Assembly (NCBI GenBank): GCA_035545895.1
Contig: DASZXJ010000201.1
Coordinates: 1 to 57,541, forward strand
Length of the DNA: 57,541 bases
DNA from: DASZXJ01 sp035545895
Lineage (GTDB): Bacteria > Planctomycetota > Phycisphaerae > Tepidisphaerales > Tepidisphaeraceae
Direction of reading: 5' to 3'
Of this stretch, positions 44,068 to 53,587 are shown piece after piece; the stretch's first letter is position 1, and each line of letters opens with the position of its first letter. Made by a program: the position numbers and the translations under genes. Below the pieces are notes generated by a model. That model searched no databases and had not been told where the DNA came from. It saw only the letters and a program-made list of their open reading frames with translations.

Positions 44068-45267
44068 TCATTGCCTCAGCAGAATTCGCCCCAGAAATTC
44101 GGACAGTCCCACCATGCCGGGCGACAGATATCCAATGATCCGGCAATAAAAGAGCAGCACGACGAGCGTCGCAACGCTCAGATAAGGCACGTAAGGCACC
44201 TCACGGCCCTGCCTGCGAATCAGTTTATACACCGCGATGAGCAATCCGACGAATGGCGCGACAAAAAAAACCACCGCCGACCCGGATGCACCAATGACCG
44301 CGCCGATCCCCAGCATCAGATGCACATCGCCAAGTCCCATGGCTTCGCGGCCGAAGGCAATCGACCCGAAAATCCGGGTCAGCCAGATGATGAACGCCCC
44401 GGCAAACGCCCCCCACAGCGACCCGAGCACGCCGCTCGCCCAATAGGTTCCCGCCACGCGATTCCAAAACTGATTGGCCGGCGGCCATTTCAAATTCAGA
44501 AACAGGAATATGCCTCCCACCAGCAGCGGCGGAATGAGAAAAAGCATCTCTTTTCTCATTTCCATGCGGATTTGAGCGGGTGAAAAGTCGATCGGCGCTT
44601 CTTCACCCTGCTCCGCCATTGCCTTTTTCTCGATGTCCAGCAACGGTCCACCCTGCTCAAAACTGCGAGGCAGGATTTTCCCAAAAACCAATAGCAGGCT
44701 GATGACCAGGCCAATGGTTGCTCCAGCCGTAAACGCGCCGACCGGGGCGATCGCGTTGAGCGAACCAACCGTGGATGGCATGTCCACCACCCCATGAAAC
44801 ACAACCGCGACCGCGGCAATCAGCCACGGAATTTCGATGGGCACCAGGAAGTGCTCCAGGTCGATCAGGCTCGACGCCAAAAGTCCGGACAACAGAAACA
44901 TATCGAGCACATAAATTGGCCAATCCTCCTGAATGGTCATCGGCCGAGTGACCAGTGCGCACGGGCCCTCCTGATAAATGAAAAATGCGACGTAAACCAA
45001 TACAAACATCGCGCCGCATAACGCTTCAATAATGGGGTATCGCGCCGAAATCGGCTGTTTACAATACCGGCATTTACCGCCCAGCGCGATCCAGCCGAAG
45101 ACGGGAAAATTGTCGTACCACGCCAGCCGAGTATTACATTTGGGGCAATGTGAAGGCGGCGAAACGATCGACTCGCCTCGCGGCAGGCGCCAAACAATCA
45201 CGTTGATAAAACTTCCCATGCACGCGCCGAATGCGAAAACGAAGAGAATATAGAGAATGTGTTCCAA
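44068..45267 (-). CDS. pilD: Prepilin peptidase (A24A)
   Basis: Membrane aspartyl protease that trims class III signal peptides of pilins and methylates the new N-terminus. 399 residues. The N-terminal domain has the 'GSFINVIVWRLPRGESIVSPPSHCPKC' block and two CxxC pairs (zinc-binding in PilD). Catalytic aspartates are in 'ASSLIDLEHFLVP' near residue 138 and in the GxGD motif 'AMGLGDVHLM' near 315. Between them is an inserted cytoplasmic segment ('ILPRSFEQGGPLLDIEKKAMAEQGEEAPIDFSPAQ'), which makes it longer than usual. It could process the pseudopilin at 36833. Starts 17 bases after aroK. Confidence 0.95.
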   Translation of the reverse strand: MEHILYILFVFAFGACMGSFINVIVWRLPRGESIVSPPSHCPKCNTRLAWYDNFPVFGWIALGGKCRYCKQPISARYPIIEALCGAMFVLVYVAFFIYQEGPCALVTRPMTIQEDWPIYVLDMFLLSGLLASSLIDLEHFLVPIEIPWLIAAVAVVFHGVVDMPSTVGSLNAIAPVGAFTAGATIGLVISLLLVFGKILPRSFEQGGPLLDIEKKAMAEQGEEAPIDFSPAQIRMEMRKEMLFLIPPLLVGGIFLFLNLKWPPANQFWNRVAGTYWASGVLGSLWGAFAGAFIIWLTRIFGSIAFGREAMGLGDVHLMLGIGAVIGASGSAVVFFVAPFVGLLIAVYKLIRRQGREVPYVPYLSVATLVVLLFYCRIIGYLSPGMVGLSEFLGRILLRQ

Positions 45268-45284
45268 GCAGGCTTTCTGAAATC

Positions 45285-45800
45285 TTACATCATCCGAGTG
45301 ACATAGGTGACGGCTTCGTCAACGCCGAGATGGGTCACATCCAATTCAGCGGTCATCACTTCACGATAAAGCGCCTCTCTTTGGGCGAGCAGCGTCCGAA
45401 TTTCATCGATCCCGCCGGCAAAGCCGGTGAGGTTGGGACGATTGGCGGCGGTGAGCGGATCGCCCTGTATCCGTTGCAGCAGCACTTGGGGATCGCACCG
45501 CAGATAGATGCACTTCATTTTTGAGTCTTTAATCAACCGTCGATTCTCATCGCGAAGGATTGCTCCGCCTCCCATGGCAATGATATGGTCCGCCAGGGTC
45601 AGCGCCTTGGTCACGGCCTGGGTCTCCAGGTCGCGAAATCGGGATTCGCCGTCCTGTTCGAAGATGTCACGGATCGTCTTTTTGGCGGCATCGACGATTA
45701 AATCATCGACATCGACGAATTTCAGCCACAGGCTTTGCGCCAGCTTTCGCCCGACGGTGGTTTTGCCGCTTCCTCGATATCCGACCAGGATCACGCTCAT
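45285..45800 (-). CDS. aroK: Shikimate kinase
   Basis: Phosphorylates shikimate with ATP in the aromatic amino-acid pathway. 171 residues from ATG 45800 ('MSVILVGYRGSGKTTVGRKLA'). Walker A GYRGSGKTT is at residues 7-15; the Mg-binding 'FVDVDDLI' follows near 29; shikimate contacts appear in 'ESRFRDLE' and 'IIAMGGGAILRDENR'; the lid is 'LTAANRPNLTG' near 120. Length is normal. The ORF extension to 45875 crosses the divergent pyrH promoter and is not used. First gene of a minus-strand run with the prepilin peptidase. Confidence 0.94.
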   Translation of the reverse strand: MSVILVGYRGSGKTTVGRKLAQSLWLKFVDVDDLIVDAAKKTIRDIFEQDGESRFRDLETQAVTKALTLADHIIAMGGGAILRDENRRLIKDSKMKCIYLRCDPQVLLQRIQGDPLTAANRPNLTGFAGGIDEIRTLLAQREALYREVMTAELDVTHLGVDEAVTYVTRMM

Positions 45801-45838
45801 TGCTGGAGGGATTATCGGCAAACCCGCGGGCTGAACAA

Positions 45839-45866
45839 CTGACAAGAGGAATTCGGTCGGTATAAT
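45839..45866 (+). promoter_or_regulatory. pyrH promoter, apparently leaderless
   Basis: CTGACA (45839-45844), 16-base spacer, consensus TATAAT (45861-45866). The pyrH ATG (45874) is 7 bases past the -10, which is where transcription should begin, so the mRNA would have no leader. No ribosome-binding site exists upstream. Confidence 0.65.
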
Positions 45867-45873
45867 CCCCGTC

Positions 45874-46602
45874 ATGGCCCAATCGGCACCCCCTGTTTAC
45901 AAACGCGTGCTCCTGAAGATCAGCGGCGAAGGCTTCTGCGAGGAAGGCGGCTTTGGCATCGAAGCCGACGAGATGGAACACATCGCCGCCCAATGCGTGG
46001 AAGTCGCAAAAATGGGCGTGCAACTGGCAGTGGTGGTCGGCGGAGGCAATTTCATCCGCGGCGCGACCTTTTCCGAGAAAGGACGCATCCCCCGCGCAAC
46101 CGCCGACTATATGGGAATGCTCGCCACCGTTCTCAACGCCGTCGCGCTGCAGGAAACCATGGAAGCGCTCGGCCAGCCGACGCGCGTGATGTCCGCCATC
46201 AGCGTCTACAGTGTTTGCGAGCCGTTCATTCGTCGCCGCGCCGTACGACACCTGGAAAAAGGAAGGTCAATCATCCTTGCCGCAGGCACGGGCAATCCTT
46301 ATTTCACGACCGACACCTGCGCAGCGCTGCGAGCCACTGAAATTGCCGCCGACGTATTGATGAAGGCAACCAAGGTGGATGGCATTTACTCGGCCGACCC
46401 GAAAAAGGACAAGACCGCAAAACTCTTCCGCGAGATCACCTACGAACAGGTTCATCGCGAACAACTGCGCGTCATGGACCTGACGGCTGTGACCCTCGCG
46501 ATGGAACGAAAAATTCCGCTGGTCGTATTCAATCTGAAGGTGCCGGGAAATATCGCGCGCGTCGTGCGCGGCGAGGCGGTTGGAACGAAGATCACCTTGT
46601 AG
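45874..46602 (+). CDS. pyrH: Uridylate kinase (UMP kinase)
   Basis: Phosphorylates UMP to UDP. 242 residues, amino-acid-kinase fold: 'RVLLKISGEGFCEEGGFGIE' at the N-terminus (phosphate-binding Lys and Gly), 'VVVGGGNFIRG' near 50, 'RATADYMGMLATVLNAVALQ' near 78, 'GTGNPYFTTDTCAALRATEI' near 138 and 'ATKVDGIYSADPKKD' near 168. All match bacterial PyrH. It lies before frr as in most bacteria, but rpsB and tsf, which usually precede it, are absent. Leaderless start inferred from its promoter. Confidence 0.97.
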   Translation: MAQSAPPVYKRVLLKISGEGFCEEGGFGIEADEMEHIAAQCVEVAKMGVQLAVVVGGGNFIRGATFSEKGRIPRATADYMGMLATVLNAVALQETMEALGQPTRVMSAISVYSVCEPFIRRRAVRHLEKGRSIILAAGTGNPYFTTDTCAALRATEIAADVLMKATKVDGIYSADPKKDKTAKLFREITYEQVHREQLRVMDLTAVTLAMERKIPLVVFNLKVPGNIARVVRGEAVGTKITL

Positions 46603-46628
46603 CTCACTTGTAAATCGAGGACACGACT

Positions 46629-47189
46629 ATGCCTGTCGATGACGTTCTGCTTGATTTCGAAATGCACATGGAGAAGGCGATCGAGCATCTCCAAAACGAA
46701 ATGCGAGGCATTCGAACCGGACGCGCCACGCCGGCGCTGGTCGAACACATCAAGGTGGATTATTACGGTTCGCCCACCGACCTGCGATCCATTGCATCGA
46801 TCACCGTTCCCGAAGCCATGCAGATCCTGGTCAAACCGTTCAGCCCGCAGGATATCAAGGCGATCGAAAAGGCGATTGGCGAAGCCAACATCGGCCTGAC
46901 TCCTCATAGCGATGGCAAGCAGCTTCGCATGAATCTGCCGCCGCTCTCGCAGGACCGCCGCCTGCAACTCGTCGGCCAGTGCAAAAAGATGGGCGAGGAT
47001 GTCAAAATCGCCATCCGCAATTCCCGCCGCGAAGCCAACAAGCTGCTGGAAACCGAGCAAAAAGGACATGTCATCACCGAAGACGAACTGGAACGCGGCA
47101 AGGAACAGGTCCAGGAACTGACCAAGCAATATGAAGCCAAGGTCGATCAAATGATCGAAAGCAAACGCACCGAAGTGATGACAGTTTGA
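46629..47189 (+). CDS. frr: Ribosome recycling factor
   Basis: 186 residues, the normal size. Splits post-termination ribosomes with EF-G. 'MEKAIEHLQNEMRGIRTGRATPALVEHIKVDYYGSPTDLRSIASITVPEAMQILVKPF' and 'GLTPHSDGKQLRMNLPPLSQDRRLQLV' are canonical. Domain I (three-helix bundle) carries the conserved Arg in 'RNSRREANK'. It starts 26 bases after pyrH; a GAGGACAC purine stretch precedes the ATG. Co-transcribed with pyrH. Confidence 0.98.
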   Translation: MPVDDVLLDFEMHMEKAIEHLQNEMRGIRTGRATPALVEHIKVDYYGSPTDLRSIASITVPEAMQILVKPFSPQDIKAIEKAIGEANIGLTPHSDGKQLRMNLPPLSQDRRLQLVGQCKKMGEDVKIAIRNSRREANKLLETEQKGHVITEDELERGKEQVQELTKQYEAKVDQMIESKRTEVMTV

Positions 47190-47883
47190 AATTGCAACAA
47201 CCAAACCAAGCCGACGATTCGGCGTCATTCGAATGATGACCGCCGATGTGTGGAACATCTTTGACAGAGATTCGAGGTGCGGAAACGCGCAGATGCGCGA
47301 AGATTCAGCGCATTTCATCGACAAATTAGCGCGTCCGACTCGTCACATGGCGCGCAATTCCGTGCAGTTTCATGGAGCCTACAGACAAGAGTTTGATCCA
47401 CAGATTTCACAGATGACACAGATTAAGAAATGAAGGGGGAAAAAGAGGATCGGTTGAAAGATCGTGGGACTTGAATTGTGGACCGAAATTCATCTCCAGT
47501 TGATCGGTCCCCGGGCAAAGCCCGGGGCTTTAGCCCCGGGGCTGTGGGCATTTTGGATTGCGGATTGCGGATTGCGGATTTGGGAATTGGAGTTGCGCGA
47601 CATGAGTCCACATGGCGCAACAAAGGAGCCGCGGGTCACTGGATTTTCGTCATTCGGATTTCGTCATTGATTCGTCATTCTGATTTGGTCATTCGTCATT
47701 GGGATTTTGTTGGTCATTGGGACTTGGTCATTGGTCATTCGATCTCAGAATCACCGCCAACCCCCGCCCGCCTTCGCCTAGCGAACGATGCGGTCTCCCA
47801 CCGTACCCTCCTACGGGTAAACTCGCTGCATTCGCCTGCATTGCGGCTGGCAGCGCAGCCGGGGTTTCGGGAATTCTTGCGAT
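47190..47883. repeat. 694-base repeat-rich gap
   Basis: No credible gene. Contents in order: CACAGATT-type repeats (about 47400-47425); CCCCGGGCAAAGCCCGGGG (47509-47527) followed by a second GC hairpin to 47545; GGATTGC heptamers (about 47553-47580); and many GGTCATT/CGTCATT heptamers (about 47645-47740), which match the array at 9110. Several short ORFs there are repeat-derived. Confidence 0.7.
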
Positions 47884-49353
47884 TTAATCGATCAACGAAT
47901 CGCGTTTCGGAGCGATCTTGATCCCTTTGATCATGTTGGCGTCGCCGCCCAGGGCTTTGACGATGGATTCGAGGTCATCATCCACCGGCACGGGTTGGTT
48001 GGCGAGTTTACCGTGGGGTTCGGAGCGAGGCGCAAGGTCTTGAGCGGCCTTGAGATCGATTCCCGTGTGATATTTCACCGTCGCGCCCGGGTCCTTCAAC
48101 TCGTGACCGGTGAGGATGCAAACTACACTTTCGCTCGGTGAAACCACCTGCTCGGCGAGCAGTTTCGACAAGCCCGCCACGCTGGCGGCGCTGGCGGGCT
48201 CACAGCCAAAACCACAGCGGGCAACCAGGGCGCGATGTTCCAGGATTTCCTCATCCGACACTTCGCGAACCACGCCATTCATGAAATCCAATGCCCGCAA
48301 GGCTTTAGGCAGATTGACCGGCCGGCTGATCTCGATCGCGCTGGCAACGGTGTGCGGACGATAATTCGATTCATCCATCGCAGCGTAGAGCTTTTGAATG
48401 GTCGTGGCGTCGTATTTTCCTTCGTTCCACTTTACGCTTCGACGCGAATGCAGCTCATTCAGCGTATTGGCTCCACTGGCGTTGATGATCGCGAGCCTTG
48501 GGATGCGTTTGACCAAGCCCAGCTCGCGCATTTCCATGAACGCTTTCGCGAAGGCCGAGCAATTTCCGAGGTTTCCACCCGGTACGATGATCCAATCCGG
48601 CGGTTCCCAGTCGCGGGCTTCCAGAATTCGATACATGATCGATTTCTGCCCTTCCAGCCGGAACGGATTCACGCTGTTCATCAGGTAAATCCCAAGCTGC
48701 GGGATATCGACCGCGATCTGGCGAATCCGTCGAAGGCAGTCGTCGAAATCGCCTTTGATTTGCAACGTCAAAGCGCCGTAATCCAGGGCCTGCGAGAGTT
48801 TGCCGACGGAAATCTTGCCGCTGCCGATGAAAACGATGCCGGTCATCTGCGCCAGGCTGGCAAATAGCGCCAGGCTCGCGCTGGTGTTGCCGGTGGAAGC
48901 GCACGCGACCTTTTTCGCTCCGACCAGGCGGGCGTGGGTGAACGCCGCCGTCATCCCGTTGTCCTTGAAGCTGCCGCTGGGGTTAAGCCCTTCATATTGA
49001 AGCATCAGACAGCCCGGCTTCATTTTCATCTGCTGGGCAAGCAGATTGGCTTCCTGCAAAACGGTGCGTCCCTCGCCGATGGTGACGATATCGTCTTCCT
49101 TGCGATAGAACGGCATGAGTTCGCGAAATCGCCAGACCCCGGAAAAATCAAGCCGGCCTTCGCCGCCCGTGCCCTTGGTCGCCCAGCGATGTTCGAAAAA
49201 CGAAAGGCTTTTCGGGGCAGCCAGTCGATTCCAGTCATAGCAAACATCAAGCAGGCTTCCGCATTGGGTGCAGGAGACTTTGACTTCGGAAACGGAATAG
49301 GTCGCCCGGCAGGATGGGTTGATGCATTGTTGATAGGCAGCGTCGTTTATCAC
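47884..49353 (-). CDS. thrC: Threonine synthase
   Basis: PLP enzyme that converts O-phosphohomoserine to threonine. About 489 residues from GTG 49353 ('VINDAAYQQC'); an in-frame TTG at 49389 is possible. An N-terminal zinc ribbon is present (Cys pairs in 'CINPSC' and 'CTQC'). The PLP lysine lies in 'GLNPSGSFKDNGM'; phosphate contacts include 'ASTGNTSASLALF' and 'VPGGNLGN'. The C-terminus extends with a Pro/Lys-rich tail ('GIKIAPKRDSLID') beyond the usual fold. It follows the rhomboid gene, 47 bases away, on the same strand. Confidence 0.93.
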   Translation of the reverse strand: MINDAAYQQCINPSCRATYSVSEVKVSCTQCGSLLDVCYDWNRLAAPKSLSFFEHRWATKGTGGEGRLDFSGVWRFRELMPFYRKEDDIVTIGEGRTVLQEANLLAQQMKMKPGCLMLQYEGLNPSGSFKDNGMTAAFTHARLVGAKKVACASTGNTSASLALFASLAQMTGIVFIGSGKISVGKLSQALDYGALTLQIKGDFDDCLRRIRQIAVDIPQLGIYLMNSVNPFRLEGQKSIMYRILEARDWEPPDWIIVPGGNLGNCSAFAKAFMEMRELGLVKRIPRLAIINASGANTLNELHSRRSVKWNEGKYDATTIQKLYAAMDESNYRPHTVASAIEISRPVNLPKALRALDFMNGVVREVSDEEILEHRALVARCGFGCEPASAASVAGLSKLLAEQVVSPSESVVCILTGHELKDPGATVKYHTGIDLKAAQDLAPRSEPHGKLANQPVPVDDDLESIVKALGGDANMIKGIKIAPKRDSLID

Positions 49354-49400
49354 GATGGAAAAGGTTACTACTTGCAGGAGAACTGGCAAGCCCCGCCGAG

Positions 49401-50321
49401 TCAGCCTCGCCGAATCTGTTCAAATTCGGAATCGCGCTGGCGCTGGTGTTCGGTGGCTTTTCGAAGGGCGCGGCGTTCAAGCCAGTTCAGGCTGTGCATG
49501 CCTTGGGCAGAGACCTTGGCGAGGATTCGATCGATAAGTTCGCGTTCTTCGCGTTCGGCGCGAGCGAGTTTCATCGCCCGCTTGGCCGCCCAGCGGCTGC
49601 GACGTTTTGGAGCGGCTGTCAACGCTTCATAAGCGTTGGAACCATACTCATTTTCCTCACCGCCCGTCCAGCGAGGTTGATGAAACCAGTGCCCCGCATA
49701 CCGCGCTGCAAGAAATCCGAATACAAGCCCGCCCAGGTGAGCGGCATCGGACATATTGCGGTCGCCGATCACCGTAAACGTGAATAGCACCGCGTAGAGC
49801 AGCGCCAGCGTTCGCATGGTGATGGGGATAACGAGCATCGCCAGAATCTGCGCGCCGGGCATGACCACCGCCAGCGCTCCGAGCACCGCAAAAATGCATC
49901 CGCTGGCGCCGATCAAAATCGGGGTGTAGGTGAACAATCCCAAAATGCCGAACGTCACACCGGCAGCTACACCGCCAAGCGTGTAAAAAACGAATGTCCG
50001 CTTCCAACCCCAAAGTCTTTCCAACATTGGAACCAGGAAATAGATGCTCAGGAGATTCCAGAATAGGTGCTGGCCACCCGCGTGGAGATATTGGTAGGTA
50101 ATCCAGCGCCAAGGCTCGATAAATGCTTTGCCACCCTCGAATGTTAGAGCGCCATAGCGTTCGATCGCATCCCCAAAACTTGTCAGGCGTTGAAGAAAGA
50201 ATACAACGACGCAAACAACGATCAGCCCAAAGGTCAGCCTGCTGGGCATGGGGAAGACGAATTTCATCCCCCCGCGGGATGGGCCGTCTTCACGGTTATA
50301 TGCTCGATCCTGCCAAGCCAC
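49401..50321 (-). CDS. Rhomboid intramembrane serine protease
   Basis: 306 residues with six membrane segments. The catalytic dyad is Ser140 in 'IGASGCIFAVLGA' and His195 in 'SDAAHLGGLVFGF'; 'HAGGQHLFWNLLS' (His85, Asn89) supplies the oxyanion-stabilising residues. It cleaves membrane proteins within the bilayer. The C-terminal extension (about 215-306) is rich in Arg, Glu and Lys and likely helical ('WAAKRAMKLARAEREERELIDRILAKVSAQGMHSLNWLERRALRKATEH'), a domain found in many rhomboids of this group. Lies 17 bases after the NUDIX gene. Confidence 0.93.
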   Translation of the reverse strand: MAWQDRAYNREDGPSRGGMKFVFPMPSRLTFGLIVVCVVVFFLQRLTSFGDAIERYGALTFEGGKAFIEPWRWITYQYLHAGGQHLFWNLLSIYFLVPMLERLWGWKRTFVFYTLGGVAAGVTFGILGLFTYTPILIGASGCIFAVLGALAVVMPGAQILAMLVIPITMRTLALLYAVLFTFTVIGDRNMSDAAHLGGLVFGFLAARYAGHWFHQPRWTGGEENEYGSNAYEALTAAPKRRSRWAAKRAMKLARAEREERELIDRILAKVSAQGMHSLNWLERRALRKATEHQRQRDSEFEQIRRG

Positions 50322-50338
50322 GCATTTCTCCTAATGCT

Positions 50339-50878
50339 TCATTGGGCGCGTCGGTGAAACCGATCATACATTAACAACGTCGCAATCGTCTTGCCGTCTG
50401 CAATCTGCCCGAGGCGAATCATTTCAAACGCCTGATCGAGCGTGGCGGTCAGCAGCTCGATCTCTTCGCCTTCCTCGTGGGCGGTCTTTTTTTCCTCCAG
50501 ATCGTAGGCAGCGAAGGCGTACATCTTCTCGCTCAGAATTCCGGGAGAAGTATAGAAATTCCCCAGAATCTTCAGTCGCCCGGCAAGATAACCCGTCTCT
50601 TCCAGCAGTTCCCGGCCAGCACAATTGAGTGGATTTTCCCCTTTTTCAAGCGTCCCTGCGGGCAGTTCGATCAGCGTCTGATGAACCGCATACCGCTTGT
50701 TCTTGATCAGCACAACCCGATCCTCAGCCAGGAATGGCAGAACGACCACCGCGCCCGGATGAACCACCACTTCCCGGCTCATCTGTTTGTTGAGATGCTC
50801 ATCCTTCAAATGGTGCACCTCAAGACGCACCTTTTTTCCATCGTAGATCACCTGCCTGTCGCGAACTTCGTAACCCAT
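50339..50878 (-). CDS. NUDIX hydrolase, ADP-ribose pyrophosphatase type
   Basis: 179 residues from ATG 50878, preceded by GGAAGGAAA. The Nudix box is complete: 'GTLEKGENPLNCAGRELLEETGYLAG' (G-x5-E-x7-R-E-x2-E-E-x-G). The N-terminus 'YEVRDRQVIYDGKKVRLEVHHLKDE' and 'HPGAVVVLPFLAEDRVVLIKNKRYAV' match the ADP-ribose pyrophosphatase subgroup. It probably clears ADP-ribose or similar nucleotide diphosphates in the cytoplasm. First gene of nudix-rhomboid-thrC. An ATG 5 codons upstream gives a longer form without better support. Confidence 0.93.
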   Translation of the reverse strand: MGYEVRDRQVIYDGKKVRLEVHHLKDEHLNKQMSREVVVHPGAVVVLPFLAEDRVVLIKNKRYAVHQTLIELPAGTLEKGENPLNCAGRELLEETGYLAGRLKILGNFYTSPGILSEKMYAFAAYDLEEKKTAHEEGEEIELLTATLDQAFEMIRLGQIADGKTIATLLMYDRFHRRAQ

Positions 50879-50958
50879 GGGATTTCCTTCCACTGAGCAT
50901 TATACAACGACCTATTATCTGGCGTGCAAGTGAGTTCGTGTGCTAACCTAGGCAATCG

Positions 50959-51402
50959 ATGAAGCGTGCGACAAATGTTTACATCATCATGCTTGCCGTC
51001 TTCGCCCTGGGGATTTGGGTGACCCTCTCGGTCGGCTCGATCTTTCTGCATGCCCCCACCGATTTGTCAGGCCGGTGGCAACTTAAGTCAGCGACTGACC
51101 CCTCCATCACGCACGATATTTTGATCCAGCAATCGGGCATATACCTACGGATATACATCGATGGCGATCGAAACGGGTATTCATTGAAACTCGCCCGCGA
51201 CGACAAAAACACCGGTATCGAACTGCAAAGCGACGACGATCCGAAGATAACCATCACCGAAAACTCCCGGCCCGGCGTTTATAACTTTCATATGATCGAT
51301 CCGTTGCCCGGCGACTGGATGGCTGTCTGCACCGATCGAACTTACAAACCACGAACCAACCATTCGATTTCCGGCCCAACAACTGCCCATGCCCGGATCT
51401 AG
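50959..51402 (+). CDS. Membrane-anchored protein of unknown function
   Basis: 147 residues. A single N-terminal membrane segment ('VYIIMLAVFALGIWVTLSVGSIFL', about 7-30) is followed by an extracytoplasmic domain that begins 'DLSGRWQLKSATDPS' and looks like a small beta-barrel or lipocalin-like fold (strands 'HDILIQQSGIYLRIYIDGD', 'GIELQSDDDPKITITE'). No catalytic motif. Its last 14 bases overlap the antiporter gene, so the two are probably translated from one mRNA, and it may modulate the transporter (inference). Confidence 0.75.
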   Translation: MKRATNVYIIMLAVFALGIWVTLSVGSIFLHAPTDLSGRWQLKSATDPSITHDILIQQSGIYLRIYIDGDRNGYSLKLARDDKNTGIELQSDDDPKITITENSRPGVYNFHMIDPLPGDWMAVCTDRTYKPRTNHSISGPTTAHARI

Positions 51403-53545
51403 TCTCATCCTCACATTGTTGTTTGAACTCGCGTTGATACTGGCGCTGAGTCGGGTCGTCGGTTGGATTTTCAGCTATTTCCGCCAGCCGCAGGTCATGG
51501 GCGAAATGATCGCGGGAATCATGCTCGGACCAAGCGTTTTCGGCTGGCTGACGCCCGAACTTTCCAGGCAGATCTTCACCCCGGAAAGCGTTCAATACCT
51601 GAGCATTCTCAGCCAGCTTGGTGTGATCTTCTTCCTGTTTCTCGTTGGATTGGAACTCGACCCAAAACTCCTGAAAAACCGGGGGCATACGGCTGTCGTC
51701 GTTAGCCACGTCAGTATTATTGCACCGTTTCTGCTCGGTGCGATTCTGACGCTTTACCTCTATCCGCGGCTGTTCAACAATGCGCCCTACATGACGTTCA
51801 CGTCGGTGGCGCTTTTTATGGGCGCTGCGATGAGCATCACCGCTTTCCCCGTGCTGGCGCGAATTCTGACCGAACGAAACCTGCACAAAACCAACGTCGG
51901 CGCGGTCACGATCACCTGTGCGGCCGTGGACGATGTGACCGCCTGGTGCATGCTGGCGTTTGTCGTAGGCATTGCACGGGCGGACGGACTGATGCCCGGC
52001 CTGCAAACCGCGATTCTGGCGGTGGGTTACGTCGTTGCCATGTTTTTTGTCGTTCGGCCCTTCCTCAAACGGCTCCAGTTCGTCTATGAACGACAAGGGC
52101 AACTGTCGCAAACGGTCGTCGCGATTATCTTCCTTCTGACGCTCGCGTCGGCTTACGCAACCGAAGCCATCGGTATCCACGCGTTGTTTGGAGCGTTTCT
52201 CATGGGCGCGATCATGCCCAAGGGAACGAAGTTCGTTCGCGGCCTCAGCGAGAAACTCGAAGATTATACGGTGATCTTTCTGCTTCCGATTTTCTTCGCA
52301 TATACCGGACTGCGGACGCAAATCGGGCTTTTGGACAACCCTGAACTTTGGATCGATACCGGATTGATCGTTTTGGTGGCCTGCCTGGGAAAATTTGGCG
52401 GTTCCACGCTCGCGGGCCGGGCGTGTGGATTGTCGTGGTCGGAGGCATCGACCGTCGGCATCCTCATGAATACGCGCGGACTGATGGAATTGGTCATTCT
52501 GAACATCGGACTGCAGGAAGGGGTAATCACTCCCGCGGTCTTTGCAATGATGGTCATCATGGCGCTGGCGACGACCGCCATGACCACACCGATTTTGCAC
52601 TGGCTTTTCCCAAAAACATTGCCCGGCGGAGCGCCAGTGACCGGAGAGGCAGCGGGAATTTCGATCCTGGTCCCCGTTTCGCGCCCCGAAAGCGGACCGT
52701 CCCTGGCTCGACTGGCGGCCATGCTCATCAGCCCGCAGGAACGAGCCGCCACTCATCTGCTGGCGCTTTACCTGAGCCGTCCAGTTTCTCACGAAGCTTA
52801 CCGCAGCGGCCTGGATGAAGCGGCCGAAACCTCACTGACCCCGCTCACCCCGTTGATGGCCGAAGCGACCAAGCATCAACTGCAAGTCGAACCCATTTCC
52901 TTCGTTTCCCGAGACGTGCCCGGCGACATTTCCGCAGTCGCCAAAGCAAGGCACGTAGAGCTTGTCCTGATGGGCTTCCATATCCCCGTCTTCAGCAAAA
53001 CAATTCTGGGCGGAACCGTTCATGGCGTATTGACGGAGTGCGACGCGGATGTCGCCATCCTTGTCGATCGAAGTTTTGGCGAAACCAAGCAAATTCTCGT
53101 TCCGTTCATCGGCAACGATCACGATCGGCTGGCGCTGGAATTGGCTGGGCGAATGGCGCGAAACATCGGCGCGCGAGTCACCGTGCTCCATGTGGTCAAT
53201 CCATCGGAAAAACGAACTCCCATGGGCGCCAAGGAACAAGTCGAACACATCTTCAACGATCCATCCCAGCCGTTGCCGGTGACGTTCCGCGTTGTTGAAG
53301 ATCATTCGCCTATCGACGTGGTCCTTCGGGAGGCCAAGCAGTTTGATCTGGTGGCGGTTGGACTGGACGCGGCATGGGGCCTGGAATCGCGGCTGATTGG
53401 CATGCGTCCCGAGCGAATTGCCCGGCAGTTTCCGGGTTCTTTGCTGATTGTGCGTCGCCTGGGCAAGGCCAAGGCGGCCGCTACCGATGGGGTTAACTAC
53501 CCAAGCGTCGCCCCACAGCTTGTGGATAATTCGTCGAAAATCTAA
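51389..53545 (+). CDS. CPA2-type cation/proton antiporter with USP domains
   Basis: 718 residues. The first ~400 contain about 12 membrane helices of the monovalent cation:proton antiporter-2 family: 'FRQPQVMGEMIAGIMLGPSVFGWL' at the start, 'GVIFFLFLVGLELDP', and 'CAAVDDVTAWCML' with the paired Asp residues that bind the ion. From about 430 there are two universal-stress-protein-like (UspA) domains, with 'VPVSRPESGPSLARLAAMLI' and 'ILVPFIGNDHDRLALELAGRMARN', which may sense nucleotide. It may exchange Na+ or K+ for H+. It overlaps the upstream membrane protein by 14 bases. Confidence 0.9.
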   Translation: MPGSSLILTLLFELALILALSRVVGWIFSYFRQPQVMGEMIAGIMLGPSVFGWLTPELSRQIFTPESVQYLSILSQLGVIFFLFLVGLELDPKLLKNRGHTAVVVSHVSIIAPFLLGAILTLYLYPRLFNNAPYMTFTSVALFMGAAMSITAFPVLARILTERNLHKTNVGAVTITCAAVDDVTAWCMLAFVVGIARADGLMPGLQTAILAVGYVVAMFFVVRPFLKRLQFVYERQGQLSQTVVAIIFLLTLASAYATEAIGIHALFGAFLMGAIMPKGTKFVRGLSEKLEDYTVIFLLPIFFAYTGLRTQIGLLDNPELWIDTGLIVLVACLGKFGGSTLAGRACGLSWSEASTVGILMNTRGLMELVILNIGLQEGVITPAVFAMMVIMALATTAMTTPILHWLFPKTLPGGAPVTGEAAGISILVPVSRPESGPSLARLAAMLISPQERAATHLLALYLSRPVSHEAYRSGLDEAAETSLTPLTPLMAEATKHQLQVEPISFVSRDVPGDISAVAKARHVELVLMGFHIPVFSKTILGGTVHGVLTECDADVAILVDRSFGETKQILVPFIGNDHDRLALELAGRMARNIGARVTVLHVVNPSEKRTPMGAKEQVEHIFNDPSQPLPVTFRVVEDHSPIDVVLREAKQFDLVAVGLDAAWGLESRLIGMRPERIARQFPGSLLIVRRLGKAKAAATDGVNYPSVAPQLVDNSSKI

Positions 53546-53587
53546 AATTAATATTGAAATCCGTGCGCGAGCTTGTATGGTCATGCG

